From the NCBI RefSeq assembly GCF_000427425.1, contig NZ_KE386495.1, forward strand, positions 616,521 through 670,971: a DNA stretch of 54,451 bases. The letters are read 5' to 3'. The notes beneath the pieces were generated by a model, which saw only the letters and a list, made by a program, of their open reading frames with translations, was not told the origin of the DNA and made no database searches. Positions 46,478 to 54,451 of the stretch are shown here, one piece after another. Each line of letters opens with the position of its first letter. Position 1 is the stretch's first letter. The position numbers were made by a program, and so were the translations under genes. Source of the stretch: Caldanaerobius polysaccharolyticus DSM 13641 (GTDB lineage: Bacteria; Bacillota; Thermoanaerobacteria; Thermoanaerobacterales; Caldanaerobiaceae).

Positions 46478-47368
46478 TTGAGTAGTTTAGAAGCGAAAAC
46501 AGCTAATTATTTTTATCTTCTTGTCCTCCTCCTGTTATCTACTATAGGTGGATACGTACAGGGGAAAAACATATTTTTAGGACTTGTGACGACTGAATTT
46601 GGCTTTATACTCATACCTGTGGTGTTGTACCTTTTAATTAAGGGCCATGATATGGGAAAGATCTTAAAAGTTAGAAAACTGGAATTTAGACATGCGCTTA
46701 TGGCAATTCCACTGGCATTGGTGGGGTGGCTGGTATCAGAGGCTATAACCATCATTTGGGTATTTCTAGTAGGTAAATGGATAGCCGTGCCTGCCAACCC
46801 TATTCCGGTGCCCTGGGATGGACGTACCTTTGCTTTAGAGATAGCTACAGTGGGTTTTACCGCTGCCCTGTGCGAAGAGCTCTTTTTTAGGGGTTTCTTT
46901 ATGACAGCATACGAAGGATGGGGTAGTGGGCGGGCGATAGTTATGTCCGGTATTTTTTTTGCCCTGCTGCACGTAAATCCAGGGGCTTTGCCGGGTATTG
47001 CGTTTTTGGGGGTTCTTCTAGCGTATTCAGCCTACAGGACCGGTTCTGTATTTATGAGTATGATAATGCATTTTGTATATAATTTTATAAGCATTGTCGT
47101 AATGAAGCTGGGAGGCAGTGCTGAGCAATCAGGTTCAATACCTGTAGAGGCTTTTATAGCATGGATTATCCTAGGGGCTATAGCCTTTTTGATCCTCTTA
47201 AAGATGGTAAAAAGATTAAAAGCTACCACTACGCCTGAATATAAACCGGCATGGAGTGATACGGGTACTTTTTTGCGCCATTCTATCGCTCACTGGCCCA
47301 TGCTCATCAGCTTCATATTCATTATAGGGCAGATGGCTTTTATGAGCCTTTTGAAGATTTTAAATTAG
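46478..47368 (+). CDS. CPBP family intramembrane metalloprotease
   Basis: This 296-residue polytopic protein has the Rce1/CAAX-protease (Abi) motifs: CEELFFRGFF, then FFALLHVNPG and MIMHFVYN. All four catalytic-type residues (EE, H, H) are intact. Bacterial members process peptides or act in immunity to bacteriocins; the target is not deducible. Extra C-terminal helices follow the core. The start is TTG 46478 with AAAAGGGG upstream. It is convergent with murC. Confidence 0.9.
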   Translation: MSSLEAKTANYFYLLVLLLLSTIGGYVQGKNIFLGLVTTEFGFILIPVVLYLLIKGHDMGKILKVRKLEFRHALMAIPLALVGWLVSEAITIIWVFLVGKWIAVPANPIPVPWDGRTFALEIATVGFTAALCEELFFRGFFMTAYEGWGSGRAIVMSGIFFALLHVNPGALPGIAFLGVLLAYSAYRTGSVFMSMIMHFVYNFISIVVMKLGGSAEQSGSIPVEAFIAWIILGAIAFLILLKMVKRLKATTTPEYKPAWSDTGTFLRHSIAHWPMLISFIFIIGQMAFMSLLKILN

Positions 47369-47398
47369 CTGACGGCATTAAGCCGCCAGTTTTTTTAA
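47369..47398. terminator. Bidirectional terminator between the CPBP protease gene and murC
   Basis: CTGACGGC and GCCGCCAG pair (one mismatch) around an ATTAA loop. A T-run follows on the plus strand, and A/T sequence flanks it on the other side. It overlaps the murC stop. Confidence 0.82.
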
Positions 47399-48804
47399 GA
47401 AATTTTTTGCTTTGTGCGCTCTGAATCACAGGAATTTAAGTACATTTCTCCTACTTTATAGACATCTCCAGCTCCCATCGTCATTATTATGTCACCTTTA
47501 GTGGCGTTTTTCTTTAGGGAATTTACCACTTCTTCAAAGGTCTTCAAATATTCCGCCTCTATACCTCTTTCTCTCAGTAGATCTACCAGCATTTTTGAAT
47601 TTACAATTCCGTTGTCCTTTTCTCTGGCGGCGTATATATCGGTTACTATGACATGGTCTGCGCAATCAAAAGCCTGGGAGAATTCATATAAAAGGGCTTT
47701 GGTTCTGCTGAAAGTATGGGGTTGAAATACGCACAGTATTCTGTTGTGAGGATAGTTTAAGGCGGCCTTCAGTGTTGCTTTTATTTCAGTGGGATGATGG
47801 GCATAGTCATCTATGACTGATATGCCGTTTAAATTTCCCTTGTACTCAAACCGCCTATGGGTTCCCCTGAAGTCCTTTATCGCTTTTTTTACTATATCGA
47901 TATTGATGCCCATTGCAATGGACGCAGCGATGGTAGCCAGCGCATTGTATACATTGTGTTTCCCCGGTATGGAAAGTTTAAATTTGCCCAGGTTTTTGCC
48001 TTTATAGTAGAGGTGGAATTCTGGATGGCCGTTGGAATTAAAAACTATATCCTGTGCGGTATAGTCTGCAGGCCTATCTATTCCATAAGTGATGATGTTT
48101 CTATTGTTTACTTTTTTGAGGATATCTCGCACGTGTTCATTGTCATTGCATGCGATTATATATCCATTTTGAGGCACCAGTAATGTAAACTTTAAAAAGG
48201 ATTCCTTTATGTGGTTTATGTCTTTGAAGTAATCCAGGTGATCGCTGTCGATGTTTAATACGATGGCCATGTACGGGAAAAACTTGAGAAAGCTGTCGTA
48301 GTATTCACAGGCTTCGGTGAGGAAATAAGGGCTATTGCCCAGCCTGACATTGCCACCTATATCGTCGATTTCGCCTCCCAGCAGCACAGTAGGATCCAGC
48401 TCAGCCTGTTGCATAGTTATGGCTAACATGGAGGTGGTGGTGGTTTTGCCGTGACAACCGGAAACCGCGATGCCGTAGCTGTAGTTTTTCATCAAAAGGC
48501 CCAGGAGCTCTGCTCTATCAATAACAGGAATGCCTAGTTCTTTTGCTTTTAATATTTCGGTGTTGTCGCTTTTTACAGCAGCGGTATGTACTACCAGGTC
48601 GGCTTTTAGCACATGAAAGGCATCATGTCTCGGGTAGACAGTGATGCCATCTTTCTCCAGTTTATCTGTTATTTTGGAAAGTTTCATGTCACAACCTGTG
48701 ACGTTAAAACCCTCTTTGTTTAAGATTTGAGCTAATCCGCTCATGCTGATGCCGCCTATGCCAACCATATGAATGTTTTTGCATTTACTTAAATCTATAG
48801 ACAT
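47395..48804 (-). CDS. murC: UDP-N-acetylmuramate-L-alanine ligase
   Basis: This 469-residue cytoplasmic peptidoglycan ligase adds L-Ala to UDP-MurNAc. The N-terminal HMVGIGGISMSGLAQIL, ATP-binding AVSGCHGKTTTTSML near residue 112, and DDYAHHPTEIKATLKA are definitive. It is complete. It lies on the lagging strand, divergent from purR, which is unusual for an essential gene but seen in related clostridia. Confidence 0.97.
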   Translation of the reverse strand: MSIDLSKCKNIHMVGIGGISMSGLAQILNKEGFNVTGCDMKLSKITDKLEKDGITVYPRHDAFHVLKADLVVHTAAVKSDNTEILKAKELGIPVIDRAELLGLLMKNYSYGIAVSGCHGKTTTTSMLAITMQQAELDPTVLLGGEIDDIGGNVRLGNSPYFLTEACEYYDSFLKFFPYMAIVLNIDSDHLDYFKDINHIKESFLKFTLLVPQNGYIIACNDNEHVRDILKKVNNRNIITYGIDRPADYTAQDIVFNSNGHPEFHLYYKGKNLGKFKLSIPGKHNVYNALATIAASIAMGINIDIVKKAIKDFRGTHRRFEYKGNLNGISVIDDYAHHPTEIKATLKAALNYPHNRILCVFQPHTFSRTKALLYEFSQAFDCADHVIVTDIYAAREKDNGIVNSKMLVDLLRERGIEAEYLKTFEEVVNSLKKNATKGDIIMTMGAGDVYKVGEMYLNSCDSERTKQKIS

Positions 48805-48979
48805 TTATTGAACTCCTTTCACGCACTGATAATTAAATTATTGCCATTTTTGCGAAGGGTATAACATGAGGTTTCTCATACAATTATATCATATGAATAA
48901 AAATGATATGTAGTTTCTTTATTTGGGAATTTTTTTGTGATAATATTTAAATAAAGATCAATGAGCGGAGGTTTAAAGT

Positions 48980-49816
48980 TTGAAAAGGGCGGAGAGAATT
49001 GCAGCGATAACCAGGGTTCTCTGCGAAACTCCTGGCAAAATACACAATATAAACGAATTTTCGGAAATGCTGAACTGCGCCAGGTCTTCTGTCAGCGAGG
49101 ATATAGATCGTATACGAAGTGCTTTTGAAAAGCTAAATATGGGCAAAATAAGGACTATTTCGGGCGCTGGAGGTGGTATACAGTATATACCTTATGTGGA
49201 CGTAGGGTATTACGAGGAATTTGTCAAACAACTGTGTATGATATTTTCTCAGAAAGACAGGATTATTTCAGGCAATTTTATATATACTTCAGACGTAATA
49301 TATAATCCCATAATGGTGGATAAAATCGCCCAGATACTAGCGTACTCGTTTATCGATGTGTTTGCGGATTACGTGGTGACAGTTGAGACAAAAGGAATAC
49401 CTATAGCTTTTGCTGTGGCTAGATTGCTTAAGTTGCCTCTGGCGGTTATAAGGCAGGAGAATAAGGTGACAGAGGGACCTGTAGTGAGCATAAATTACGT
49501 ATCGGGTTCTACAAGAAACATAAAGACAATGTACCTGCCTAAGAAAGCTATAAAGGCCAACTCCAGCGTGATTATAATAGATGATTTTATGAAGGCAGGA
49601 GGAACGGCCAAAGGCATAGTGGATATGATGAAAGAATTTGAATCTAAAGTGGTGGGTATAGGTGTGTTTATTGCCACAAAAGAACCGCAGCAAAAGCTTG
49701 TGTCACAATACGTATCTGTTTTGCAGTTAAATGGCATCGATGAAAAGCAAGGGCTGATTGACATACAGAGCGGGGATTGGATAAAAAATTTTAAAAAAAT
49801 AGAGGATTTTCAGTAA
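48980..49816 (+). CDS. purR: Purine operon repressor PurR (Bacillus type)
   Basis: This 278-residue protein has an N-terminal winged helix (RAERIAAITRVLCETPGKIHNINEF) and a PRTase-type effector domain with the PRPP-binding loop VIIIDDFMKAGGTAKGI. It represses purine genes, and PRPP relieves this. It stands before spoVG-glmU-prs, and prs makes its effector. The yabJ/ridA gene found here in B. subtilis is absent. TTG 48980 follows GCGGAGG. I see no convincing PurBox pair upstream. Confidence 0.95.
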   Translation: MKRAERIAAITRVLCETPGKIHNINEFSEMLNCARSSVSEDIDRIRSAFEKLNMGKIRTISGAGGGIQYIPYVDVGYYEEFVKQLCMIFSQKDRIISGNFIYTSDVIYNPIMVDKIAQILAYSFIDVFADYVVTVETKGIPIAFAVARLLKLPLAVIRQENKVTEGPVVSINYVSGSTRNIKTMYLPKKAIKANSSVIIIDDFMKAGGTAKGIVDMMKEFESKVVGIGVFIATKEPQQKLVSQYVSVLQLNGIDEKQGLIDIQSGDWIKNFKKIEDFQ

Positions 49817-49864
49817 AAGTGAAGAATATATAGTGTAGACCGATGACGGAAGGTGGTGAACTCC

Positions 49865-50137
49865 TTGAATATCACTGATGTGCGAGTCAGGAAAATAACG
49901 AACGAAGGCAAGATGAAAGCTGTGGTGTCAGTTACCTTTGACGATGAATTTGTCGTTCATGACATTAAGGTGATAGAAGGGCAAAATGGACTGTTTATAG
50001 CCATGCCTAGCAGAAAATCACCTGATGGGGAATTTAGGGATATAGCTCATCCGATAAACGCTGATATGAGGGCGAGATTGCAGACTGCTATTATAGACGA
50101 GTATAGTAAAGTGAAGGATGATAGTAGCCAGGAATAA
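49865..50137 (+). CDS. spoVG: Septation protein SpoVG
   Basis: This 90-residue protein has the family core [20 protein letters not shown], then [23 protein letters not shown]. It is a nucleic-acid-binding regulator affecting septation and sporulation. The TTG at 49865, six bases after AAGGTGGTG, gives the standard MNITDVR start. An upstream GTG lies within that ribosome site. It is followed at once by a terminator. Confidence 0.96.
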   Translation: MNITDVRVRKITNEGKMKAVVSVTFDDEFVVHDIKVIEGQNGLFIAMPSRKSPDGEFRDIAHPINADMRARLQTAIIDEYSKVKDDSSQE

Positions 50138-50143
50138 ATGGGA

Positions 50144-50176
50144 AAATAAAGGGCATAGTCCCTTTATTTTTTTATT
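50144..50176 (+). terminator. Intrinsic terminator after spoVG
   Basis: A perfect 10-bp stem AAATAAAGGG/CCCTTTATTT around CATAGT is followed by a long T-rich tail. It ends just before the glmU promoter. Confidence 0.93.
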
Positions 50177-50179
50177 TTT

Positions 50180-50208
50180 TTGTATACAAGTTCAAGATAT
50201 AATATTAT
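50180..50208 (+). promoter_or_regulatory. Likely promoter of glmU-prs
   Basis: TTGTAT (50180-50185) and TATTAT (50203-50208) have a 17-bp spacer, about 40 bp before the glmU start and directly after the spoVG terminator. It would transcribe glmU and prs together. An overlapping TATAAT lies too close to the -35 to be used with it. Confidence 0.6.
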
Positions 50209-50248
50209 AATAGTTTATGGATTATCAGTGGGGAAGGTTGATGGAATT

Positions 50249-51613
50249 ATGAATGCTGTGATTTTAGCGGCTGGCCTGGGTACCAGGATGAAGTCAAAGC
50301 GGCCAAAGGTGGTCCATGAAATCCTGGGTAAGCCCATGGTGGAATACGTGATTGGGGCTGTCAAAGGCGCTGGGGTGGAGCACATCATCCTGGTCGTAGG
50401 GCACAAGGCCGAAGAGGTAAAAAGTGCGATCAGGTCAGATGTGGATTTTGTGCTCCAACAACCTCAGCTGGGGACAGGACATGCTGTAATGGTCGCCAAG
50501 GAAAGCCTGCCCGATGAAGGGGAAGTTTTAGTTCTGGCTGGCGATACACCTCTCATAACCTCTCAGACCCTTGATAATATGGTAAAATATCACAGAGAAA
50601 AAGGATATGCTGCGACGGTGGTTACAGCGTTGGTAGATGATCCTACGGGATATGGCAGAATCGTAAAGGATGATGGTGGCGATATCGTCAGGATTGTGGA
50701 GCATAAAGATGCTTCTGCCGACGAGCTGGGAATATGCGAGATCAACGCTGGTATGTACTGTTTTGACGTAAAAAAGCTCAAAGAGGTGCTAGGGTCTATT
50801 TCTAATGACAATGCTCAGAAGGAATATTACCTTACAGATGCCATAGCGCTGTTGAGAGAGAAAGGGTACCGCGTAGGTGCATTTTTGGCCGATTCCCACG
50901 AGGTGATGGGTATAAACGATAGGGTGCAGCTGTGGGAAGCATCGTCGATTATGAAAGATCGCGTTCTCAAAAAGCACATGCTAAATGGGGTAACTATTGT
51001 GGATCCCAATAATACCTATATAGGCCCTGATGTAAAGATAGGGCAGGACACGGTGATATATCCAGGTTGCGTAATAGAAGGAGAGGTGGAAATCGGCGAT
51101 GATTGCTATATAGCCGGTTCCAGGTTGATTGACTGCAAAATCGGCCATAGGTGCAATGTGCTGAATTCTGTGATCGTATCTTCACAAGTGAAGGATAATG
51201 TAAATATAGGGCCTTTTGCTTACGTAAGGCCTGAGAGCGTAATAGGCAACAACGTAAAAATCGGGGATTTTGTAGAGATAAAGAAATCGATAATAGGTGA
51301 CAGGACGAAAGTACCCCATCTCACTTACGTAGGCGATGCTCAGATAGGTTCTGAATGCAATTTAGGCTGCGGCACGATTTTTGTAAATTATGACGGAAAG
51401 GTAAAGCATAAGACTGTGGTAGGCGACAGGGTGTTTATAGGATGCAACTCGAATCTGGTAGCTCCTGTTCTCATTGAAGATGACAGCTACATAGCAGCAG
51501 GCTCTACTATAACAGATAATGTGCCGAAGAAAGCTCTGGCTATAGCCAGGGAAAGGCAGGTTATTAAAGAAGGTTGGGTAGATAAAAAATTTAATAAACA
51601 GGAGGATAATTGA
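50249..51613 (+). CDS. glmU: Bifunctional N-acetylglucosamine-1-P uridyltransferase / acetyltransferase
   Basis: This 454-residue enzyme makes UDP-GlcNAc. The N-terminal pyrophosphorylase has [28 protein letters not shown] and [11 protein letters not shown]. The C-terminal left-handed beta helix has hexapeptide repeats with [12 protein letters not shown] and the acetyltransferase segment THxGD-like [14 protein letters not shown] 50249 is the family start; a longer in-frame opening reaches back into the promoter. It overlaps prs by one base (TGATG). Confidence 0.96.
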   Translation: MNAVILAAGLGTRMKSKRPKVVHEILGKPMVEYVIGAVKGAGVEHIILVVGHKAEEVKSAIRSDVDFVLQQPQLGTGHAVMVAKESLPDEGEVLVLAGDTPLITSQTLDNMVKYHREKGYAATVVTALVDDPTGYGRIVKDDGGDIVRIVEHKDASADELGICEINAGMYCFDVKKLKEVLGSISNDNAQKEYYLTDAIALLREKGYRVGAFLADSHEVMGINDRVQLWEASSIMKDRVLKKHMLNGVTIVDPNNTYIGPDVKIGQDTVIYPGCVIEGEVEIGDDCYIAGSRLIDCKIGHRCNVLNSVIVSSQVKDNVNIGPFAYVRPESVIGNNVKIGDFVEIKKSIIGDRTKVPHLTYVGDAQIGSECNLGCGTIFVNYDGKVKHKTVVGDRVFIGCNSNLVAPVLIEDDSYIAAGSTITDNVPKKALAIARERQVIKEGWVDKKFNKQEDN

Positions 51614-52560
51614 TGAACATACAGGGGAGCAAAATAAAGATTTTTTCTGGCAATGCCAACAGAGAACTGGCAAAGGCCATTGCCGAAAATGTGGGTATAC
51701 CTCTGGGCGATGCAGAGGTTAAAACCTTTAGCGATGGCGAGATATGCGTAAAGTTTAATGAGACGGTGAGAGGTGCTGATGTATTTATAATTCAGCCCAC
51801 ATGTCATCCAGTAAATAATAATCTGATGGAACTTTTAATAATGATAGATGCGTGCAAAAGGGCATCTGCGGGGAGGATCAATGCGGTCATACCCTATTAC
51901 GGTTATGCAAGACAGGATAGAAAAGCTAGGGCGAGGGATCCCATCACGGCGAAGTTGGTGGCGGACTTGATAACCATTGCGGGTGCTGATAGGGTTTTGA
52001 CTATGGACTTGCACGCTGCCCAGATACAAGGTTATTTTAACATACCTACTGACCACCTTTTAGGTGCGCCTATACTGGCGAAGTACGTTATGGGCATGAA
52101 TATCAAGAACCCTGTAGTGGTATCACCTGACCACGGAAGTGCTGGAAGGGCAAGGAATTTTGCGGAGAAACTAGACTGCCCTATGGCTATCATAGACAAA
52201 AGGCGGCCTAAAGAAAATGTGGCGGAAGTCATGAACATCGTAGGTGATGTAAAAGGCAAAACGGCTATATTGATAGACGATATAGTAGATACAGCAGGTA
52301 CCATAACGCTAGGCGCTGAAGCGTTGATAAAAAACGGTGCTGTAGAAGTATACGCAGCTGCAACCCACGGTGTCTTATCAGGACCTGCTATAGAGAGGAT
52401 AGAAGCTTCTCCCATTAAGGAGTTGATAATTACCGATACCATACCTCTGCCTGAGCATAAAAAATCGCCTAAAATTAAGGTCGTGACGGTAGCACCTCTG
52501 TTTGCAGAGGCTATAATAAGGATATATGAAGGTATTTCGGTGAGCAAGTTGTTTGAGTAA
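51613..52560 (+). CDS. prs: Ribose-phosphate pyrophosphokinase
   Basis: This 315-residue PRPP synthetase has [17 protein letters not shown], the flexible-loop [32 protein letters not shown] and the PRPP loop [14 protein letters not shown]. It supplies purine, pyrimidine, NAD, His and Trp synthesis and the effector for PurR. ATG 51613 follows GGAGG and overlaps the glmU stop. A strong terminator follows. Confidence 0.97.
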   Translation: MNIQGSKIKIFSGNANRELAKAIAENVGIPLGDAEVKTFSDGEICVKFNETVRGADVFIIQPTCHPVNNNLMELLIMIDACKRASAGRINAVIPYYGYARQDRKARARDPITAKLVADLITIAGADRVLTMDLHAAQIQGYFNIPTDHLLGAPILAKYVMGMNIKNPVVVSPDHGSAGRARNFAEKLDCPMAIIDKRRPKENVAEVMNIVGDVKGKTAILIDDIVDTAGTITLGAEALIKNGAVEVYAAATHGVLSGPAIERIEASPIKELIITDTIPLPEHKKSPKIKVVTVAPLFAEAIIRIYEGISVSKLFE

Positions 52561-52579
52561 GTGGCGATGAGGCCTTTAC

Positions 52580-52625
52580 ATTGCAAAAAGCGGGGTATGT
52601 GGATGTACAGCCATATACGCCGCTT
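52580..52625 (+). terminator. Long-stem terminator after prs
   Basis: An approximately 18-bp stem with one mismatch and one G-U (AAAAAGCGG... to ...CCGCTTTTT) surrounds an 8-nt loop and ends in a T run. The A run on the far side means that it could also stop leftward transcription. Confidence 0.88.
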
Positions 52626-52634
52626 TTTGTCGTC

Positions 52635-52826
52635 TTAAAATGCTTTTTGAATTCCCAACGCCTTTTCCAGGTCTATTATGTGCTCCTGTTCTACAACAGC
52701 TATTTCCCTTATAACCTGAGATACATCGTATAAGCCAAGGGACTCCAGCTGTTTTATCCTTTCGAGATACCTGGCAAGGGCATCGTATTCGGCCTGCGGG
52801 TTTCACCACTTTACTTTAAGATCATA
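52635..52826 (-). pseudogene. Remnant of a small ferritin/rubrerythrin-like gene with an in-frame TGA
   Basis: On the minus strand, 52802-52635 encodes 55 codons of coding-like sequence: PQAEYDALARYLERIKQLES, then LGLYDVSQVIREIAVVEQEHII and a short end. The amphipathic helices and E-x-E-H pattern resemble a ferritin-like domain. There is no ATG, GTG or TTG in frame after the TGA (52805-52803). Upstream of that TGA the same frame reads KYDLKVKW, again without a start. A one-base nonsense mutation plus loss of the start is the simplest reading. Together with the prs terminator it fills the 346-bp gap between prs and the amidase gene. Confidence 0.6.
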
Positions 52827-52906
52827 TTTTGTTTTTAAGAAGATGTATAAAAAACAGGTGATTATATCGATTTATATAGTAGAAGTTCAAAGGCGGAGGG
52901 ATAATT

Positions 52907-53578
52907 ATGTTGGTTTGTCTAGACCCAGGTCATGGCGGATCAGATCTTGGTGCTATTTCCAACGGTATATATGAGAAGGATATAACACTTAAACTGGCTC
53001 AAAAGGTTAAGGATAATTTGACGAGAAAATACGTCGTGGATGTCCTTTTGACAAGGGAAAAGGACGAAGATGTAAGCCTTAAAGATAGAGCAGATATGGC
53101 TAATAAAGCAAAAGCCAACTTCTTCTTGTCACTGCACGTTAATGCAGGAAAAGGAGAAGGATACGAAGACTACATTTACAATAGCTTAAGCGTAACCTCC
53201 AAAACGGCTGCTTTGAGGGAGATTGTCCACAGCGTATTAGCCAATTTTTACGCTGGTTACCGGTGTATGGATAGGGGTATGAAAAAGGCCAATTATTACG
53301 TCTTAAGAGAAACGGATATGAGCGCTGTACTATGTGAGAACCTTTTTGTGGACAGCGCTTACGATGAAAAACTGTTAAAAGATGAGGCTTTCATAGAAAA
53401 TCTGTCCAGGGCTTATGTGGAAGCTATCGCTATGGCGCTGAATTTAAGCAAAAAAAGCAGCACTTTATACGCTGTGCAGGTAGGGGCGTACTCCAGCATA
53501 ATTTACGCTTCTCGAGTGGCCAATGACCTTAAAGCAAAAGGTTATGATGCTGTTATAAAAGAAATACCCAATCTTTAA
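52907..53578 (+). CDS. N-acetylmuramoyl-L-alanine amidase with partial SPOR domain
   Basis: This 223-residue protein has an intact amidase_3 zinc site: LDPGHGGSDLGA, the NGIYEKDITLKLA glutamate, FFLSLHVNAG and the catalytic Glu in VLCENLFV. It cuts the amide bond of peptidoglycan stem peptides. After residue ~185 comes YAVQVGAYSSIIYASRVAND, the first half of a SPOR domain. The protein then ends, so the second half is missing. There is no signal peptide, as in CwlC-type mother-cell lytic amidases. ATG 52907 follows GGCGGAGGG. Confidence 0.92.
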   Translation: MLVCLDPGHGGSDLGAISNGIYEKDITLKLAQKVKDNLTRKYVVDVLLTREKDEDVSLKDRADMANKAKANFFLSLHVNAGKGEGYEDYIYNSLSVTSKTAALREIVHSVLANFYAGYRCMDRGMKKANYYVLRETDMSAVLCENLFVDSAYDEKLLKDEAFIENLSRAYVEAIAMALNLSKKSSTLYAVQVGAYSSIIYASRVANDLKAKGYDAVIKEIPNL

Positions 53579-53579
53579 A

Positions 53580-53618
53580 CTTAAAGAGGGCCATGCACTA
53601 TTATAAGGCCCTCTTTAA
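53580..53618. terminator. Bidirectional terminator between the amidase gene and queF
   Basis: A perfect 12-bp stem TTAAAGAGGGCC/GGCCCTCTTTAA encloses a ~14-nt loop. It lies between two convergent genes and can act in both directions, although the T runs are short. Confidence 0.85.
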
Positions 53619-53624
53619 TACAGC

Positions 53625-54020
53625 TTAAATATCCTTTTTGTAATTAGCGGTTACTACAGTGGAGATCCCGCCTCTGGCGTTAAAGACGCCTTTTACAGTC
53701 ATTTCAATAGGGTCCAGTAAATCTTTCAAGTCATTTAATATCCTGTTTACCACGTGTTCTTGAAGTATACCTACATTTCTAAATGAGTTTAAATAATATT
53801 TAAGCGACTTTAACTCCACTAGCCTGTCGGAGGGTATATACTTTATAGTAATAGTGCCGAAGTCGGGCAATCCCGTCCACGGGCAGACGGAAGTAAATTC
53901 AGGGTCTATGTATTCTACCTCTGTATTGCTGCCTGGGTATTCAAAGGGTATGGACTCTAATATCTTTGTATCGATGGCTTCATATCCATCTACATCCCAT
54001 CTTTTATCGTACTTGGGCAT
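53625..54020 (-). CDS. queF: NADPH-dependent 7-cyano-7-deazaguanine reductase (preQ0 reductase)
   Basis: This 131-residue type I QueF reduces preQ0 to preQ1 in queuosine synthesis. The active-site cysteine is in [16 protein letters not shown], and the family motif [14 protein letters not shown] and the final GVFNARGGI are intact. No queCDE genes are adjacent, and no preQ1 riboswitch is recognisable in its leader. It converges with the amidase gene and is transcribed from its own promoter. Confidence 0.95.
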   Translation of the reverse strand: MPKYDKRWDVDGYEAIDTKILESIPFEYPGSNTEVEYIDPEFTSVCPWTGLPDFGTITIKYIPSDRLVELKSLKYYLNSFRNVGILQEHVVNRILNDLKDLLDPIEMTVKGVFNARGGISTVVTANYKKDI

Positions 54021-54084
54021 ATATAAATCAACCTTTCACGAAATGATTATCTAATTTTGTAAACTTATTGTATCGCTGTTTATC

Positions 54085-54113
54085 ATTATAGCATATTAAC
54101 TAATGGATGTAAA
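54085..54113 (-). promoter_or_regulatory. queF promoter
   Basis: On the minus strand TTTACA (54108-54113) and TATAAT (54085-54090) are separated by 17 bp. The leader is about 60 nt. I looked for a preQ1 aptamer in it and saw none. Confidence 0.78.
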
Positions 54114-54117
54114 TAAA

Positions 54118-54140
54118 GTGCCCGGTTTGTTCGGACACTT
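54118..54140. other. Short hairpin upstream of the right rrn promoters
   Basis: AGTGCCCG and CGGACACT can pair with one mismatch around GTTTGTT. It sits between the queF promoter and the first rRNA promoter. It could insulate transcription or bind a regulator; its function is unknown. Confidence 0.4.
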
Positions 54141-54141
54141 G

Positions 54142-54358
54142 TTGACATGCCTGAAAATCAATGCTATAATTATACTTGCTTAAATGTCAATAGTTACTAC
54201 CCCTTGACATAACGTGTAAAGCTGTGGTATATTAATAAAGCCACACGGGGCGAAAGAAGAAGCCCCTTGACAAAAGGTCAAAAGGGTGGTAAGCTATAGA
54301 AGCGTCGCGAGGGAGACAAAAAAAAGCACTTGACAGGAAGCGGCGCAGGTGATAGAAT
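54142..54358 (+). promoter_or_regulatory. Four tandem promoters of the right rRNA operon
   Basis: P1 is TTGACA (54142) with TATAAT (54165), spacer 17 and both hexamers perfect. P2 is TTGACA (54204) with TATATT (54228), spacer 18, with a TGG extended -10. P3 is TTGACA (54267) with TAAGCT (54290), spacer 17, and has a weak -10. P4 is TTGACA (54330) with TAGAAT (54353), spacer 17. P3 and P4 are in the inverted repeat shared with the left end; P1 and P2 are unique to this side. Tandem strong promoters are typical of rRNA operons. Confidence 0.9.
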
Positions 54359-54451
54359 AAGAAGCTGTCAGCCGAGAGGCTAACGGACCTTGCCAATTAA
54401 ACAGTGAGCGGGATACAAATGTGTTAAGTGATAGAAAAGAGTTTACAAGAG
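54250..54451. repeat. Right arm of ~200-bp inverted repeat, containing a gyrA 3'-end fossil
   Basis: This is an inverted copy of positions 59-260. Its first bases read GCG AAA GAA GAA GCC CCT TGA, the last six codons and stop of gyrA, although no gyrA gene is present here. Homology begins abruptly at 54250. Confidence 0.93.
54442..54451 (+). rRNA. rrs: 16S ribosomal RNA, extreme 5' end (partial, inferred)
   Basis: The window ends TTTACAAGAG, identical to the first bases of the left 16S copy just before AGTTTGATCC. The gene itself lies beyond the right edge. The call rests on the repeat match with the left end. Confidence 0.7.

Noticed and set aside
52803-52805. In-frame TGA as a selenocysteine codon
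   Set aside because: No SECIS-like hairpin follows, the flanking sequence is not a redox motif, and the frame has no start codon.
52576-52809. 77-codon minus-strand frame starting MVKPAGRIRCPC
   Set aside because: It is an out-of-frame reading over the ferritin-like remnant and the prs terminator; the other frame is clearly the coding-like one.
54021-54084. preQ1 riboswitch upstream of queF
   Set aside because: The leader lacks the stem-loop and A-rich tail of the preQ1 aptamer.

Overview
The window is the replication-origin region of a Gram-positive, endospore-forming, probably thermophilic anaerobic member of the Firmicutes, most like the Thermoanaerobacterales. I infer this from the gene order dnaA-dnaN-yaaA-recF-remB-gyrB-gyrA-rrn, from rpmH-rnpA-yidD-yidC-khpB-mnmE-mnmG-rsmG-noc-parA-parB, from sporulation markers (Noc, Spo0J, YyaC, SpoVG) and from strong AGGAGG-type ribosome sites with many TTG and GTG starts. 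I cannot name the species from this stretch.

Layout. The left 9 kb runs leftwards: dnaA, dnaN, yaaA, recF, remB, gyrB, gyrA and then the 5' end of a 16S rRNA gene at the window edge. The origin is bipartite. One cluster of DnaA boxes lies upstream of dnaA (8863-9160). A second, with an AT-rich stretch and a DnaA-trio-like element, lies between dnaA and dnaN (7334-7537). From 9.2 kb rightwards most genes point right, co-directional with replication. They are the ribosome/membrane-insertion block (rpmH to khpB), tRNA modification (mnmE, mnmG), rsmG, noc and parA-parB, with two parS sites at 14.6 and 17.0 kb.

The interval 19-25 kb holds a cysteine-desulfurase-like enzyme, DUF4446, a YkuS-like protein, a cyanophycinase/cyanophycin synthetase pair (cphB-cphA), the spore protein YyaC and an MscS channel. 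The interval 25.9-32 kb is the conserved rpsF-ssb-rpsR / yybS-gdpP-rplI-dnaB block. From 32 to 36 kb lies a compact membrane-stress cluster: a CRP-like regulator, DUF4178, PspA, a small anchored protein, DUF350 and a membrane-fused spermidine-synthase-like enzyme. The interval 36-47 kb is more varied: an oxidoreductase, a metallo-hydrolase, asparagine synthetase, an MFS exporter with an XRE regulator, an 830-residue beta-CASP metallo-beta-lactamase with a repeat-containing tail, a zinc-site-degenerate amidase homologue, a CofE-like ligase, a PAP2 phosphatase and a CPBP protease. The interval 47-54 kb is murC, purR-spoVG-glmU-prs, a broken ferritin-like ORF, a cell-wall amidase and queF.

Both ends reach rRNA operons that diverge away from the origin. 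About 200 bp at each end form a near-perfect inverted repeat carrying rrn promoters. The right copy still carries the last codons and stop of gyrA, a fossil showing that this rrn control region was copied from the gyrA-rrn junction. No insertion sequence, prophage, CRISPR array or tRNA gene was seen.
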